The position numbers and the translations under genes were made by a program. Of a stretch of DNA of 64,000 nucleotides, positions 31,703 to 43,636 are shown piece by piece. The notes beneath the pieces are model-generated. The model saw nothing but the letters and a program-made list of their open reading frames with translations. It did no database searches and was not told the DNA's origin. Origin of the DNA: Plasmopara viticola (lineage: Eukaryota > Oomycota > Peronosporomycetes > Peronosporales > Peronosporaceae). The stretch lies in the NCBI GenBank assembly GCA_001695595.3, contig MBPM02000015.1, forward strand, positions 682,001 through 746,000, written 5' to 3'. How positions within the stretch are numbered: the first letter of the stretch is position 1; every line of letters starts with the position of its first letter.

Positions 31703-31715
31703 CTTTCACTCACCG

Positions 31716-34700
31716 CTAATGTTGTACATGCGCTGGGCCTATGCCACATGCTTCCAGTAGATACTTGATTCGCTTGGTCCCAAGCGCCTTGGTCAGCATG
31801 TCCGCAAGTTGATTCACAGTCGACACGTATTCAACTGTGATGTTGTTTCGTGCCACGTTTTCCCGAATAAAATCGTGGCGGATGTCGACGTGTTTGGTCC
31901 TTGCATTGTAGCCCGCATTGTTGGCAAGTCCGATCGCACCTTGTTTGTCTTCCCAGATCAACGTAGGTCCCACTTGTTCATGACCGAGATCCTTAAGCAA
32001 AGCTCGCACCCATTGAACCTCCTGAGTACATCGACTTAGTGCCATATACTCAGCTTCCGCAGAGCTTAGTGCCACCGTGCGCTGATATTTGGACTTATGT
32101 ATAACCGGTGCACCTCCGATTATAACCATGATTCCTGAAACCGAACGTCGGTCATCGATATTACTGCCCCAGTCTGCATCTGTGTATGCTGTAACCTGTA
32201 GTTCAGTGGCGCTACTCTCGTAAGTGATTCCATATTTCCTTGTCGTCTTGAGATAGTGGAGTACATGAATCGCAGCTTTCCAATGCTGCTTACCCGGATT
32301 CTCCAAGAAGCGAGATAATTGTGTAACCACATATGCGATATCAGGTCGTGTACATGTTGCAATGTATAACAAACATCCAATTAAGGACCTGTACGGCTTC
32401 GTGCGCATCTCTGCCTTTTCATCGTTTGTTGTTGGTGACTGCATCCTTGATAGCTTTAAACGTGAATTGCATGGATTAGCCACTGCCTTGGCATCTTCCT
32501 GGTTAAATTTTACCACCATGTCATCGATGTACCGAGTTTGTCGAATCATTAGTGTGCTCCCGTTGTAGTCATGACCAATCTCCATTCCGAGGATATATTA
32601 AGTCTCGCCCAATTCCTTCATCTTGACAATATTCTTAAGAGAAATTTTCACATCTTGGATTTCCTTGGCAGTTTTGGCAGCGATGATCATGTCGTCGACA
32701 TATAGACAAACGTAGACGTAGATGCCATTCTTGGACTTGATGTAGACACATTGATCTGATCCACTGCTTCGAAATCCTATACGCAACACAGCATGGATGG
32801 TCTTATTCCATGCGCTCGCAGCTTGCTTCTGATCGTAGATGGCTTTGTCCAGCTTGCACATCATTTTTCTGCATTGACAATACCGTGAGACACTTCCATG
32901 TACACCTCTTCCTTGAGATCACTATTTAAAAATGCCGTGTCGACATCCAGTTGTTCGGTCACGTATCTTTTTGCAATTACCGCGTAGAGTACAACCCGAA
33001 TGGAGTTCATATTTGCCACAGGTGAGTATGTCTTAAAAAAGTCAACACCATACTTCTGCTTCAAACCTTTTGCCCCCAGTCGTGCCTTGTAGCGCACCAC
33101 ATGTGCATGCTCGTTGCGCTTCTTTGCGAAATCGCATCGACATCCAATTGGCCGCACATCCTTCTTCCTCGGCACGAGTGCCCATGATCCATTCTCTGCG
33201 TGAGCCTTGAGTTCCGCTTTCATTGCCTTCATCCACTCAGATGAATCACTGCTATTCATGGCTTGCAGGTATGTAATTGGAGCATCGTCTGCATCACCCA
33301 CGCTTGCAGCGTACGCAAGAGCTGCTTCAGCTATTGGGCCGTCATCGTCGATCCTAGGACGCTTTGGAGATGGTGGGCCGTTACTTCCTTCAAACACTGA
33401 TCCATCCTCTAACATGAACACGGGTTTACGTGATCGTCTCACTTGATCAGTGTTTGGATGAAATACTATTCGATCTTCTGGAAACGCTTCCTGTCCAGGC
33501 TGGTACGGTCCCCAACTCATACCCAGTAAGTCGCGATTGATATGGTTGGTGCCGTAATACGATATTATCCGTATTTTTCACTTGATCCATTTCCATATCT
33601 TCCACAGATTCATTGGCAGCATCCATTGGCTCGTCCTCTACTGGTGGTCGTTCTGTAGTGACGGAAACGCTTCTTGATTTATCGTCTTTAGTGATGTGGA
33701 TAATAGGTTTGGATCCAAGCTTCCAGTATCATAGATACCATTAACTTCTCGCTAATCCAGCTTCACCGACCTCGACACCTTGACCTTGTTCAGTTCCAGG
33801 TAGTACACGCAGTATCCTTTGGTGTTCTCTGGATACCCTAGAAACATGCACTTGAAGCTCTTGGGTTCGAGTTTCGTCCTTTTTGCGTCATAAACGTGAG
33901 CATATCCATGTGACCCAAACACACGTAAGTGTTCCAAATGCGGTTTAATCTTGAAACACACTTCATACGGCGTCATGTTCGATCGCTCCGAGTTGGTCGA
34001 TCGATTAATCAGGTGTACCGCAGTGCTAACAGCTTCAGCCCACCAGAAGGTTTGCACTTTTTTGTAGTGTAACATGCTTCGTGCTTTTTCCATGATCGTG
34101 CGGTTTATGCGCTCGGCCACACCGTTCTGTTGCGGGCTGTAGGGCACAGTCTTCTGGTGCACGATCCCATTCGATGTACAGATATTGTCAATTTCCTTGT
34201 TGACGAACTCCGTGCCGTTATCCGAACGCAGACACTTGATGTGCTCACCCCACTGGTTCTCGAACATATTCATAAATGTTTTGAATTTGGCGGGCACCTC
34301 GTTCTTCTTGGTGAGAAAGTACACCACCACGTACTTGGAGTAGTCGTCGACGAACGTGAGTACGTACCGGGCCCCTCCCTTCGACTTCGTTTTCATGGGC
34401 TCCATGACGTCCGTGTGTACAATTTGAAGCACCTTTGTCGTATTAGACATCGATCGAGACGGGAAGTGGGTGACCGTTTGCTTGCCCTTCATGCAACCCC
34501 CACACAGCATCATGGACATTTTGTTCATCATGGGCATGCCAGTCGTAGCGCGCTGCGTGTTTATCAGCGCGTCTTTGTTCATATGACCCATGCATGCGTG
34601 CCACAACTCCCACTTGTTGTCGACTCCGGCGTATTCCACGTAGTGCGCCATATCTTCTTTACAGTTGAGGACGTAGGCTTAACCGATCTTCTTGCCAGAC

Positions 34701-35776
34701 GCGATTGCCTTTGCCTTGTTCCAAATTACACAAGAATCTTTCTAAAACTCCACGCTCATGCCACGCTCTTCCATCTTGCCGACCGATAAGAGTCGACGGT
34801 CAAGTCCGGGAATGTACAGCACCTCGACCATCTTGATTCGTTTGCCGTCCATGCCTGTCAGACGCTCTGAGCCCGTCCCTGCTACGCGGATCTTCTTGCC
34901 GTCCGCGATGGTCACCTCAATCTTATCGAGGTCTTTATACTCGAATAAGTCGTCGTGGTGTGGCGTCATATGCGCCGACGCACCGCTGTCGATTAGCCAC
35001 CCAGTTGATCGACTATTCCCAACAGCGAATACCTCATCATCGGCGTTTCTTTCGTTCTTGTTCGGGCAGTCCCGCTTCATGTGTCCCATCTGGCCGCATC
35101 TAAAGCATTTTCCACCAAAATCACCGTCTATTCTGCCGTTGCGGCTCCTGCCGTTCTTGAAGTTCCTCTTATTTTTGAACTCTCTGTCGTTCGTCGTAAT
35201 CTCCAATGCGCGCTCCGCGCCTTCCTTCTTGTCAATGCACTCGTACTCCTTTAGAAGCTTCTCCTTTACTTCGATCAGCGTCGTGTCCTTAGACTTTTCC
35301 ACGATCGAACTGATGAGCTCGTACTCCGTAGGCAAGCTGCTCAGCAGGATGACAAGCTGACGAGCTTCATCAAGCGGTTCACCCAGTGTTTGTAGTCCTA
35401 CAATGAGCTCATCGAAGCTATCGAGATGCTTCGCCATCGATATGCCGTTTTCCATCTTAAACTCGTGGAGACGGCGGGTCATCGTCACGCGGTTGTGCAT
35501 TGTTGTCCGGTTGTTGAAATCGCGCAACGTATTTCACGCCATGATCGCCGACGTAGCAGATCGGATCTTAGTGTGATGCTCCACCGCAACTTCTTGAGCG
35601 ATCAATCCCAACGCCTTCATGTCGTTCATCAGCCACGCCTCCGTGACCTCCGCCGGGTCCTTCACGACTTGGACGTGCGCCAGTAGCCCCTTCCTTGCCA
35701 ACGTCATGCGCATGGTAAATTACCAGTGGAAGTAGTTGTCGCTTTCAAGGATGACTTCGGACTTCTTGCTGGTCAT
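31716..35776 (-). pseudogene. Copia gag-pol polyprotein, broken
   Basis: Coding begins at an ATG at 35776 and is recognisable to 31716, but is interrupted. A stop replaces a residue after FHW at about 35720, TGA replaces Trp before NTLRDF at about 35530, and frame breaks or stops fall near 34700, 33600-33750, 32862 and 32590. Domains in order: gag with zinc knuckle CFRCGQMGHMKRDC (about 35100); protease WLIDSGASAHMT (about 35000); integrase with the HHCC start (CMGHMN, CGGCMKG), the core DDYSKY and SDNGTEF, and the SPQQNGVAERINRTIM segment (34651-33752); reverse transcriptase with LDVDTAFLNSDLKEEVYME and YVDDM (33520-32598); and RNase H with DADWG and LSSAEAEYMALS (32585-31716). The order gag-PR-IN-RT-RH is diagnostic for Copia. 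Confidence 0.93.
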
Positions 35777-35818
35777 AACGGCGGTGTGGATGTCTTGAGC
35801 GTCTTGCGGCTGTTAACC

Positions 35819-36033
35819 TGTAGAAAGGGCTTGTGTGCTGGAAGGTAAATTCCGAAGTGAATATATATTTAGGTCCTTAGTTCGCTAACGTGCTACCTCT
35901 AACCTACTGGATTTTCTACTGGATACTGATTTATTCATGCGTCAGCCTGATTTAACCGTGCGACACTATAACGTCAGCACCGTACCATAATCACGTGGTT
36001 GGCTAGCATGCATACAGCGGTGAAATACCAACA
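35819..36033 (-). repeat. 5' LTR of the Copia element
   Basis: 215 bp, starting TGTTGG on the minus strand at 36033 and ending TTCTACA at 35819. Directly followed on its outer side by the ACAAT target duplication. Confidence 0.93.
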
Positions 36034-36038
36034 ACAAT

Positions 36039-36969
36039 GCTACCGCAATGTTCGTAATCATGCTACATGACATCACGACTTCACTTCGAAGCTATCATGT
36101 GGCTATTCGCAGAGCATTTAAGATTGCTAGGAGCAATTTCAAGCAGTACAAAGTTGTGTACACTTAAGCAACCTGCCCATTTGTTGCAGTTTGTATCAAT
36201 ATCGACCATTTCGAGCTAGAATCCACTTACTTGTTCGGTAACAGATGTCAGAAAAGCTCATCGACATTGGACGGCTGGTCATTTTGTTACGCGTTCCAGA
36301 TTTAAAACATGTTCCATGTTCATAGACGAGATTTCAAGTAAGCCGGTTGAAATGAAAGTCAATTGAATGGGCTCTGATACATCATATCAAAATTGTGTCA
36401 AAGTACAAGAAAGGCTTTGGTGAATTTATTTGAGATGATGAGAGACCGTGAGTGCTCAAATGAAGGTGGGATGGCACAACACTGATTGTTGACAGTTGCT
36501 TTCGTTAAGAAGTTAATAAAAAAGCAGTGAAAATATCTCTTTAAGATAATTGAATAAAAATTAAGCTGATAGCTACAACGTATTCACTTGTTTTTGAGTT
36601 CTTCATAGCATTTTTCTACTCTTCTTCATACTTCAGGTCCCACGGTCACTTGAGCAAGGCAGGATGAAGTTGGCAATGAACCTTGTTGTGCCATCTATTC
36701 TTTTCAATGAATTTCTTTGCAAATTTTGGCTGTATTTTACTGTGTAAATTACGATGGCGGTAGAGCTTCTTATACAATAATTGAATTGAGGAATGAATCT
36801 TTATATATATTGCTAACCCTAACGCCATTTCATCGCATACTTGACTTTATTATGAATTTAAGCTATGGATATGATAGTGTTGCTAAATAGCAGCTCAAGT
36901 GTTTTTATTTCAATGCTAAATAGCGCATTGCCGCAAACAGCTTGACCTTCGCTATCGCCTCCTACCGCC
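36039..36969. other. Intergenic
   Basis: AT-rich, no supported gene. At about 36650 a short GAGCAAGGCAGGATGAAGTT-like stretch resembles the end of the Gypsy LTRs and may be an LTR scrap. The last few hundred bases presumably hold the promoter of the small complex I gene. Confidence 0.45.
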
Positions 36970-37167
36970 ATGGTTCTTGCTCACCAAGACGCATGGCGCA
37001 GCCACCCTTTTATCTCCAATTGTGCCAAGAAGCCATTTACGGGTTTGGGTCTGGCGTCAGCGATTTTCAGTGTCTACCTCGTGATTGACACGCTCACCGC
37101 GCGTTCCTCGTCCAAGGGCGGTGCCCACTCGGAATCAACTGACGTCGCGGAAGGTGAACTCAAGTAG
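36970..37167 (+). CDS. NDUFB3 (B12)-like subunit of mitochondrial complex I
   Basis: 65 aa. HQDAWRSHPFISN followed by a short polar stretch and PFTGLGLASAIFSVYLVID matches the small B12/NDUFB3 subunit, which has a conserved xxDEWRKHP motif and then a Pro-Gly-Leu-Gly start to a single membrane span. NDUFB3 is an accessory subunit of the membrane arm of NADH:ubiquinone oxidoreductase in the inner mitochondrial membrane. Length is in the range of plant and protist homologues (60-75 aa). The Ser-rich, acidic C-terminal tail is not typical. A separate intron-containing form is possible but not needed. Confidence rests on one short motif plus the membrane span. Confidence 0.65.
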   Translation: MVLAHQDAWRSHPFISNCAKKPFTGLGLASAIFSVYLVIDTLTARSSSKGGAHSESTDVAEGELK

Positions 37168-37367
37168 CAAAAAGGCGACGAGGCCCAGGACGGATGTAGG
37201 TGGATCTCAAGCATCAACTCAAGGCAAGAATCTGAAAGGTAATGCCCGTAGTCAAAATAAACTCCGTCCTCTTGAACAAATTAAACATTAAGCAGCAAGT
37301 GACAGTTATCATGGCCAAGGGCGCTTTCGTTTTAAACACGTGTAGTAGCATCATATAAATCAGCGCT

Positions 37368-39515
37368 TTAGCGAAGCCTCGTGCCTACCCGTAGCGAATC
37401 ATCTTGCGGATAGTCCTCGTCCTCATCTTCACTTTCCCCCGTTTCAGCGCTACGGCGCTTGCTACTAAAAAAACTGCGATCTTTCTGCAGCTCTAACACC
37501 GATACGCGCGTCATTAGCTGCGTAATCAAAAGCATCGTCTCGGCTTTCAGCTCTTCCTGCTCGAGCAATTGTTGCTGCATTTGCATGTTGCTCTGCGCAA
37601 GTTGCTCAATCTGCTTTTGCTGCGACGCGAGCAAACACCGCAACTCGTGAACAGGCGACGTTGGTCCAGGACCGTGCGTCGCACGTTCCCCCGCTCCTCC
37701 CGTGGCTTCCCCCGCTGCAATGACGCTCGATTTCCCCGTCATCACCCTCCGACTTGTTGAAGGTGAAAAAGAGGGGCAGTCGTCCACGCTCATGGGACTG
37801 CGCGCACTCCCAAGCACAGTACCGTGTCGACTTAATCCCAAAGTACTCGACGACGGGAATGCAGCAACTCCAGTGAAGTGGCGATCCGTGTTTGTAGACG
37901 CGTGGTACGGCTGTTGATAGTCACTGCAATTCACGATCGAGTCTTCACGGCCTAAGTCATCGAGGTCTACATCATGTTTCAAAGACCGACTATGCGTAAT
38001 CATGGCGTAGCACGTGACACAGACGCGTTGCGGGGTCGTAAAGCCCTTGGCCTCCATCGAAATCTTCTTGTCTGCACTATGTTGACTGCAAATCGACTTG
38101 CCACAATTACGGCAGTGGTGCCGATGCTTAAACATGCCAAAACTTGCCCGACAGATTGAGCATTCGCCATCGTGTTTCCATTCCGGCGGTGGGTCAAATC
38201 GGCCGTGGCCATGTGCGTCATGGGATGCCCGGCGATGGGTTTTACGAGTTGCGATCGGTGAACTTCGTTGAGAACCACCACGTGCCACAGACTGTTGCAA
38301 TGGCACCGCTTCATGTCCCGATTGAAAAGGCCGACCCTGTGGCTGAAGTGGAGCTACAGCCGCTGGACTGGTACAATCTCGAAGTTGTTCGTAGTCATCA
38401 TCTGATGGATGATACAAGGGCAAACTTGAATTTCGTCGAAGACTGCCGTGGTTGGGTATCAAGGGCAGCGATTGGTGGCGACTGTTGTGGTGCCGCGCTT
38501 CTTCCTCCTCACTCAGCGCCACTGCAGGATTGGCACTTATGGCTGAAACCATGTTCTTGAGCTCACGCTCATGCATGCTATAATCTTCTACCGGTGTTAG
38601 CAACGACATTGTGCGGCACAGCTGAGCCTGCTGCCGAGTCGATTCTTGATTTTGTCTAGGAAATCCTACAAGACCACGACGACTGCCACTATAGAATCGA
38701 TCCTCCAATGACGAAGGTGAGCCAAGCGAAGTTCTTCTGTCCTTTTGGCTGCAAGAACTGGAGGACGAAGGGGACACGAGATGGTCATGGGGAGAGTCCA
38801 GTCCGTCCATCTCACTCAACGACTGCTCACTCATCATGCTAATACTATTTTCCGGCTCTAACGTTGAATGCAATTCTCCATCATCCATCACATGAAAAAA
38901 CCCGGTATATTCACCATTGCGTTCTAACTCAGCAATGTTGTCCGACCAACTATTTAACTTTTGATTGCTTTCTTCACTTTCAACTCGAGCGATTCCGGAA
39001 GCTTCTCCTTCTTCCTGTGCACTAACCACTCGTTTTGAAGCATACTCAGCGTTCTCATACTCGTTCAAATTGTCATCATGATGTTGTTGAAGATTACTAC
39101 TGCATTCGTATGCTCGATACAGCACCTTCATGCTATCTGCGTCGAGACCAAGGTCACTTGCCATCTCCAGAGCCGTCACGCCATCGGGCGTTCGTTCATG
39201 TATCGCTTCTGGATACGCACGCAATAGTTTGCGCAGACAAGAAGCCTGTACACGAGCTCGAATGGCGATGTGAAGCGGTAGCAGCTCGCCACTGTTCTTA
39301 GCGTGGACGCCGTCTGGATATGCTTGCAGCAATTTGGCAATCAGGGACAGCGGTACGCGACGTACTGTGCATGCCCAGTGAATTGGCAGCATATCGTGGT
39401 CGCCAGGCTTTTGAGCCATACTTGGCTCCCGTTCCAGGAGCCGCTGGAGCCCCTTCCAGTCCGACGCTTGAGCTAAACGGATGGCTTCCGAGTTCCCAAC
39501 GGCGCTTGTCTCCAT
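37368..39515 (-). CDS. Ankyrin-repeat and FYVE-finger protein
   Basis: 715 aa from the ATG at 39515 (METSAVGNSEAIRLAQ). The frame is open up to 39809, but the added 98 residues look like untranslated sequence. Residues about 10-130 form three or four ankyrin-like repeats (LPIHWACTVRRVPLSLIAKL, LPLHIAIRARVQASCLRKLL, VTALEMASDLGLD). A long Ser-rich, presumably disordered middle follows. A FYVE zinc finger lies at about 445-510 with WKHDGECSICRASFGMFKHR and the hallmark HRHHCRNCGKSICSQHS, ending CVTCY. A Gln/Leu coiled coil (QQKQIEQLAQSNMQMQQQLL) is near the C-terminus. FYVE fingers bind phosphatidylinositol-3-phosphate on endosomes, so the protein probably acts on endosomal membranes. Oomycetes have many FYVE fusions; this exact order is not one I can name. 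Confidence 0.88.
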   Translation of the reverse strand: METSAVGNSEAIRLAQASDWKGLQRLLEREPSMAQKPGDHDMLPIHWACTVRRVPLSLIAKLLQAYPDGVHAKNSGELLPLHIAIRARVQASCLRKLLRAYPEAIHERTPDGVTALEMASDLGLDADSMKVLYRAYECSSNLQQHHDDNLNEYENAEYASKRVVSAQEEGEASGIARVESEESNQKLNSWSDNIAELERNGEYTGFFHVMDDGELHSTLEPENSISMMSEQSLSEMDGLDSPHDHLVSPSSSSSCSQKDRRTSLGSPSSLEDRFYSGSRRGLVGFPRQNQESTRQQAQLCRTMSLLTPVEDYSMHERELKNMVSAISANPAVALSEEEEARHHNSRHQSLPLIPNHGSLRRNSSLPLYHPSDDDYEQLRDCTSPAAVAPLQPQGRPFQSGHEAVPLQQSVARGGSQRSSPIATRKTHRRASHDAHGHGRFDPPPEWKHDGECSICRASFGMFKHRHHCRNCGKSICSQHSADKKISMEAKGFTTPQRVCVTCYAMITHSRSLKHDVDLDDLGREDSIVNCSDYQQPYHASTNTDRHFTGVAAFPSSSTLGLSRHGTVLGSARSPMSVDDCPSFSPSTSRRVMTGKSSVIAAGEATGGAGERATHGPGPTSPVHELRCLLASQQKQIEQLAQSNMQMQQQLLEQEELKAETMLLITQLMTRVSVLELQKDRSFFSSKRRSAETGESEDEDEDYPQDDSLRVGTRLR

Positions 39516-42027
39516 CGTCAAGAGCTCTACGAGATTCTGTGACTGAGGTGCCACACGCGTTGATGCTAATGGTCCTGTTTGATTGTAATGCGAGAGAGAG
39601 TAGAGCGTGGTATGCAGCAGAACGCGCGAGGAACAATGACTCCCTACGGTCTTTGGATTTTTTTTTCGGTTTTGAGCTTTTCTTGTGGAGGTAGGAGGTA
39701 TATGCTCAGATTTGAGTCTAAAAAACGGCCTAATACGTAGCAAAAGGACTCCCCTTCTACAGGCGCAGAAAAGCGGCATCGAGATATTTATAAGTTCAAC
39801 ATTACGCAACAGCGTTCAGTAAGTGACTTGATAGCTTTCCTGTCGATTGTGCTCATATGAAGGCACGCGCTACAGAACAGTCACGACCATCAAAGTTTGA
39901 CTACGTTGGCATTGCACACCGCTTGTGTAACGGCTACGCTGTGGTGTGCATATAAAAGCTGCTGTAGTCTCAGTCTTCATTGGCTTTTTAATTCGAAACA
40001 TAAGCCACAAACATAGGAGCCCAGTAGCATCATCACCTTAGAAACGTCACTGCTGATGCAAAGCAGCTGGCGGTATTCGGCTTGACGAGGACCTACTGTT
40101 TGCCGTAGTCGTAGCACCAATTTGTCGTCTTTCCTATCGTCTAACACCTTTTCCGCGCTGATCGTCAACTTGAATGTACATCAAGTACTGTCCAGCAAAT
40201 AACTGGAAATGTGGTGCGGTTTCACATTTTTGCTGTTTGCGAGCGCTAAAATGTTGGGTGATACGATATGGAAAATTTAGTTGACTTTCTCGATTAATGA
40301 TAGCTCGGTGAGCAAATGCTGGCTTCGCTTTAGTGAGAGCCCCTATAAAAATGACCAGTCCTTAATAGGCGCTCCAAAGTGCAGTAAATTACGCTACTGG
40401 ACTTTGTATTAAGTTCTGCGTGGGATGAAGTTCGTTAGTGACCTAATGAGCTAACACGAACCACGACGAATGAATAGTCCTTATAGACTTGTAGGCAGGA
40501 AATTATTGTCACAAGAGAACGAGATCACCGACAAAAGTTCAAGCCTTACAATAAATCAGTGCTTCAAAAGTGAAAGAAGCGATATACTTAGCGGCATGTG
40601 CGTCTTATCTCGAAAGGTCTAGTGTGGAAAAATTTGTAGCGGTGCGAGCTTCTACTATGCCGGGACGGTGAGGGCTTTGAAAATGGCTTGCGATTGAACA
40701 AGATGAAGAGGCGGCTATCTTGCATGCATAATCGCTATTTAATGCTTGTAATGGCTTTACCTTTTTACCGTTGAGTCTGTTGAAACCATTTAGGTAGCTA
40801 ACGACATCATCTTCTTCGGCTTGAACCATGTAGACTGCTTCATGGACACATGCCGATACGCAATGACTGCATTGATTTATTTAAGCTCCCGGCAAGCTTT
40901 AAATAATGTGCAGCAATGATCCTTGAATGGCAGAGTCTATGCGGCCGTAGGATACCGGCCGCATAAGAATCAGAGCTGGTATCTTATTGTATTTGGCGTT
41001 GACGGCGAGTTGTGCGAGTTGTGCGAGAACTTGGGTGAGTCGCTCAACATCAGCCTCAGCATGCGATAAAACATAAGAGCGGATTTGTACCTAGCTCAGG
41101 TTCTTTAAAGCACGGAAGGGTGGATGATATCAGTATCACTGTATGGCGACTGCGTAAGGTCCCGATGATTGGCAACGCTGTGCTCACAAGAATTGCCAAT
41201 GGCTTTTGAGGAGAACATCTAATGCAGTCTTTTTCGACAAAACCTGGAGAACTGAGCTTATTTTATATTTCACGTTGATCAGCCTCTCTACTTCAGAACA
41301 AGCTTTAAATGTAGCGTAAAATTGTCATTGGATATCAATCGGTACGAGCATATTCGTGCATCCATTATAATCAACATCGAGGTAGCCCTGAAGATGTTTT
41401 TGTCTTCATCCACACCGAGAACGCAAAGCTGCAAGAGCACATCGCAAATGTTGTCTGCCATTACCGAACTTGTTGCTGCTTCTTGGAGAGCACGATAATT
41501 TGGCCACGTTCATCATTACTACTTTCCTACGTGGATCTTGTAGTTCTACACTAGCGAACAAACGCCACCTTTACAAAAATAATTAAGTCTTCTAGTAACG
41601 CGAGTTCCTCGCTCAAGCTATCGCCCACTTACAAAAGGAGGTATTTTCGCATGGCCAGCGTCAATTTCTCGCTTGCAGCAAAAGACCCACCAAGATGTGA
41701 ACCTCATTGCCGCCAGGGTGAAGTCCTTTAAAAATTATTATTGTCATCGGGCTTTCCCGGCGGCCGCAATTTATACGCGACGTCGATCTTTCCTGATCCA
41801 CGCAACTATCGTCCTATACCCACGTTTTGTCAGGTACAGCGGTAGAGTGGCTGGATATACTTCATCACGATTGCACATGACTCCTTTGCAGCGCTTCGAG
41901 TTTCGTATCATCTGTCTGGGATGCGACACTGAGCAGATTGTCGTTCGACGATACACCATGAGTCACTACGAATATACATTTTGGTGACTCATCACTTCAA
42001 TGCGAATCTTCCTTTATAAATACGTAT
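39516..42027. other. Intergenic, no supported gene
   Basis: 2.5 kb with only short broken frames. Minus-strand relics at about 40600-40830 and 40950-41070 read like protein pieces but are cut by stops. The segment 41340-41470 weakly resembles 30490-30700. Confidence 0.5.
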
Positions 42028-42375
42028 AAAATGTAGGGAATCATTAAACTGCCGGTTCCATTTTGGTATACTGCCGGTACCCCTTGATTTTTGCCAATGA
42101 GATTAGTTCATTCTAAGAATGAGAGCAGTTTATCTTTGTAATGAACACACTGTCTTTTCAACCAATAAAAAAGACCCATCCGGTACCCCTTTTTCGTAAA
42201 CTGCTGGTTCCCCCTGTTTTTAGCCAATAAAAAAGGAGTGATTCCGTCAAAAGAGAGCAATATTTTTCTGTCATTGAAAGCAGCACTGAACAAGGTATCG
42301 CAATGCACCTTCCTCTAAGTCGTCTTCCGGATATATGTATTGTTTTGAGCGACGTGATTTTACATAATATATCTA

Positions 42376-42967
42376 GGGAAATGATACCGGGCAGGCACTT
42401 TTCGCTAAGGGCAGGCACTGATGTTTATATGAATTAAATTGCTTGGCATTTCTTCTCTGTGATTGGCTGGAGGGTTTTTCTCAGTCGTGATATCAATTCT
42501 CAGATACTAAAACATTGAGCATACGAGAACAATGTTCTTGACGTCGTCTTTTCGTGACATGAGCATACAAGAACAGTGTTCTTGACGTCGTCTGTTGTCG
42601 GATCGTTGTTGTAGTAGTACGTGTGTTTGACTGACACAGTAAACCCCTCACCTCCGAGCTCCCTGTTTATAGCTTTGTGTGCGTCCTTGTGAGAGCTGAA
42701 GACACGCTGGCCAAGAGTTTGCAGGGTGTTCGTGGTGACGTTACTGCGGAAGAATACGTCAAATTTGCGTGGAAAGTCGCGGCTTTAACGTCGAAAAGTA
42801 GTTTTGGGATAAGTTGCATCTGAGATTGGTGTCGCATATGAGAATTGATATCACGACTGAGAATTAACCATTCAGCCAACCACAGAGAAGAATTGCCAAT
42901 CAATTCAATTCATGTAAACATCAGTGCCTGCCCGTTAGCGAAAAGTGCCTGCCCGGTATCATTTCCC
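42376..42967. mobile_element. Non-autonomous TIR element nested in the MULE
   Basis: A 592-bp element with TIRs of about 128 bp (42376-42503 and 42839-42967), starting GGGAAATGATACCGGGCAGG on both ends. It is flanked by TATATCTA (42368-42375) and TACATCTA (42968-42975), an 8-bp duplication with one mismatch, again of Mutator type. The interior has no transposase. One plus-strand frame of about 45 codons (about 42680-42815, including AEDTLAKSLQGVRGDVTAEE) reads like protein and may be captured host sequence. Confidence 0.85.
42516..42593 (+). repeat. Two tandem 34-bp units inside the nested element
   Basis: TGAGCATACGAGAACAATGT at 42516 and TGAGCATACAAGAACAGTGT at 42560 begin two copies that both end TCTTGACGTCGTCT. 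Each contains the short palindrome AGAACA-n-TGTTCT. Subterminal tandem motifs often bind transposase. Confidence 0.8.
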
Positions 42968-42979
42968 TACATCTAATAT

Positions 42980-43636
42980 TCAAATATCATTTACAGTATC
43001 GAAATCTGCCAAAGAGAAGTTCAGAAGGATGAGAAGTAGAAGGGTCAAGCGCATTACAAAAAAGTGTTTGCATACCGATAGATGGCACTGTCGCTGTTGC
43101 TGTAGGTGGGGATCGTTGCCGACATGTTCTGGCATCGCGACCAGTCCCTCTGCAGCTTGTGTGAGGTCCACAACAGCCTGTTGCTCCGATATTTCAAGAG
43201 CGCGACCGCTTGGGTGAGCCGATGGATGGATGAAAGGCTCGTGGTTGTGTTCTCCCGACGTGACTTCAACCTTCCAAAAGAATGGTGCAGACTTCATGAT
43301 CCGGATTGTAATCCGGTAATTACGGTTAGTTTTTGGACTATTTCGCAGGTGTTTACGGCCGCTAAATGCCTGAAAAAAAGACTCACTTGCATTTGCAGTC
43401 ACTTTTCTGGCTACTTCGTAAGTGTTCCCAGGAGTAAGAGGTAGGGGTTGAACTTGACCGGCCTTTGTGCATCGTACGACAAGGGTTTTTATGCTTCCCT
43501 CCTTTCTTTTGCCTACTCGTTTCGTTCTTAAAACACAAAGCTCATAACCGTGGGCGCGCGCGTGCATGAGAGCCGCCGACTTTGCCTCTTCCAGAGTGCT
43601 GTACGAGAGCTCTCTAGGGGGTTGCATAGTGTTCAT
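42980..43636 (-). pseudogene. Truncated MULE transposase (FAR1-type DNA-binding part)
   Basis: 218 codons, starting MNTMQPPRELSYSTLEEAKS. The central part, RNYRITIRIMKSAPFFWKVE followed by VTSGEHNHEPF, fits the WRKY/GCM1-like zinc domain at the N-terminus of FAR1/MULE transposases (pattern CPFxxxxxxx...W.L.V..G.HNHE), although the first Cys positions are poorly kept. The catalytic DDE domain and SWIM finger are absent. The frame stops 5 bp before the duplication flanking the nested element, so the rest of the gene was lost by deletion around the insertion site. The element cannot move on its own with this copy. Confidence 0.65.

Larger units (their letters stand above)
31487..36033 (-). mobile_element. 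Ty1/Copia LTR retrotransposon with intact target duplication
   Basis: A 4.5-kb element bounded by 215-bp LTRs and flanked by the direct repeat ACAAT (31482-31486 and 36034-36038), which is the 5-bp duplication left by integration. The coding strand is minus. The two LTRs differ at about 12 positions (about 94% identity by hand count), so the insertion is much younger than the Gypsy copy nearby. GGTTAACAGCC directly inside the 5' LTR may be a decayed initiator-tRNA primer site. Confidence 0.95.

Noticed and set aside
34130..35360. Long plus-strand frames (219 and 200 codons) inside the Copia element
   Set aside because: They are antisense shadows of the integrase and gag-protease coding strand.
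39516..39809. Extended N-terminus of the ankyrin-FYVE gene
   Set aside because: The extra 98 residues are Arg/Cys-rich with no match to the ankyrin region and look like 5' untranslated sequence.
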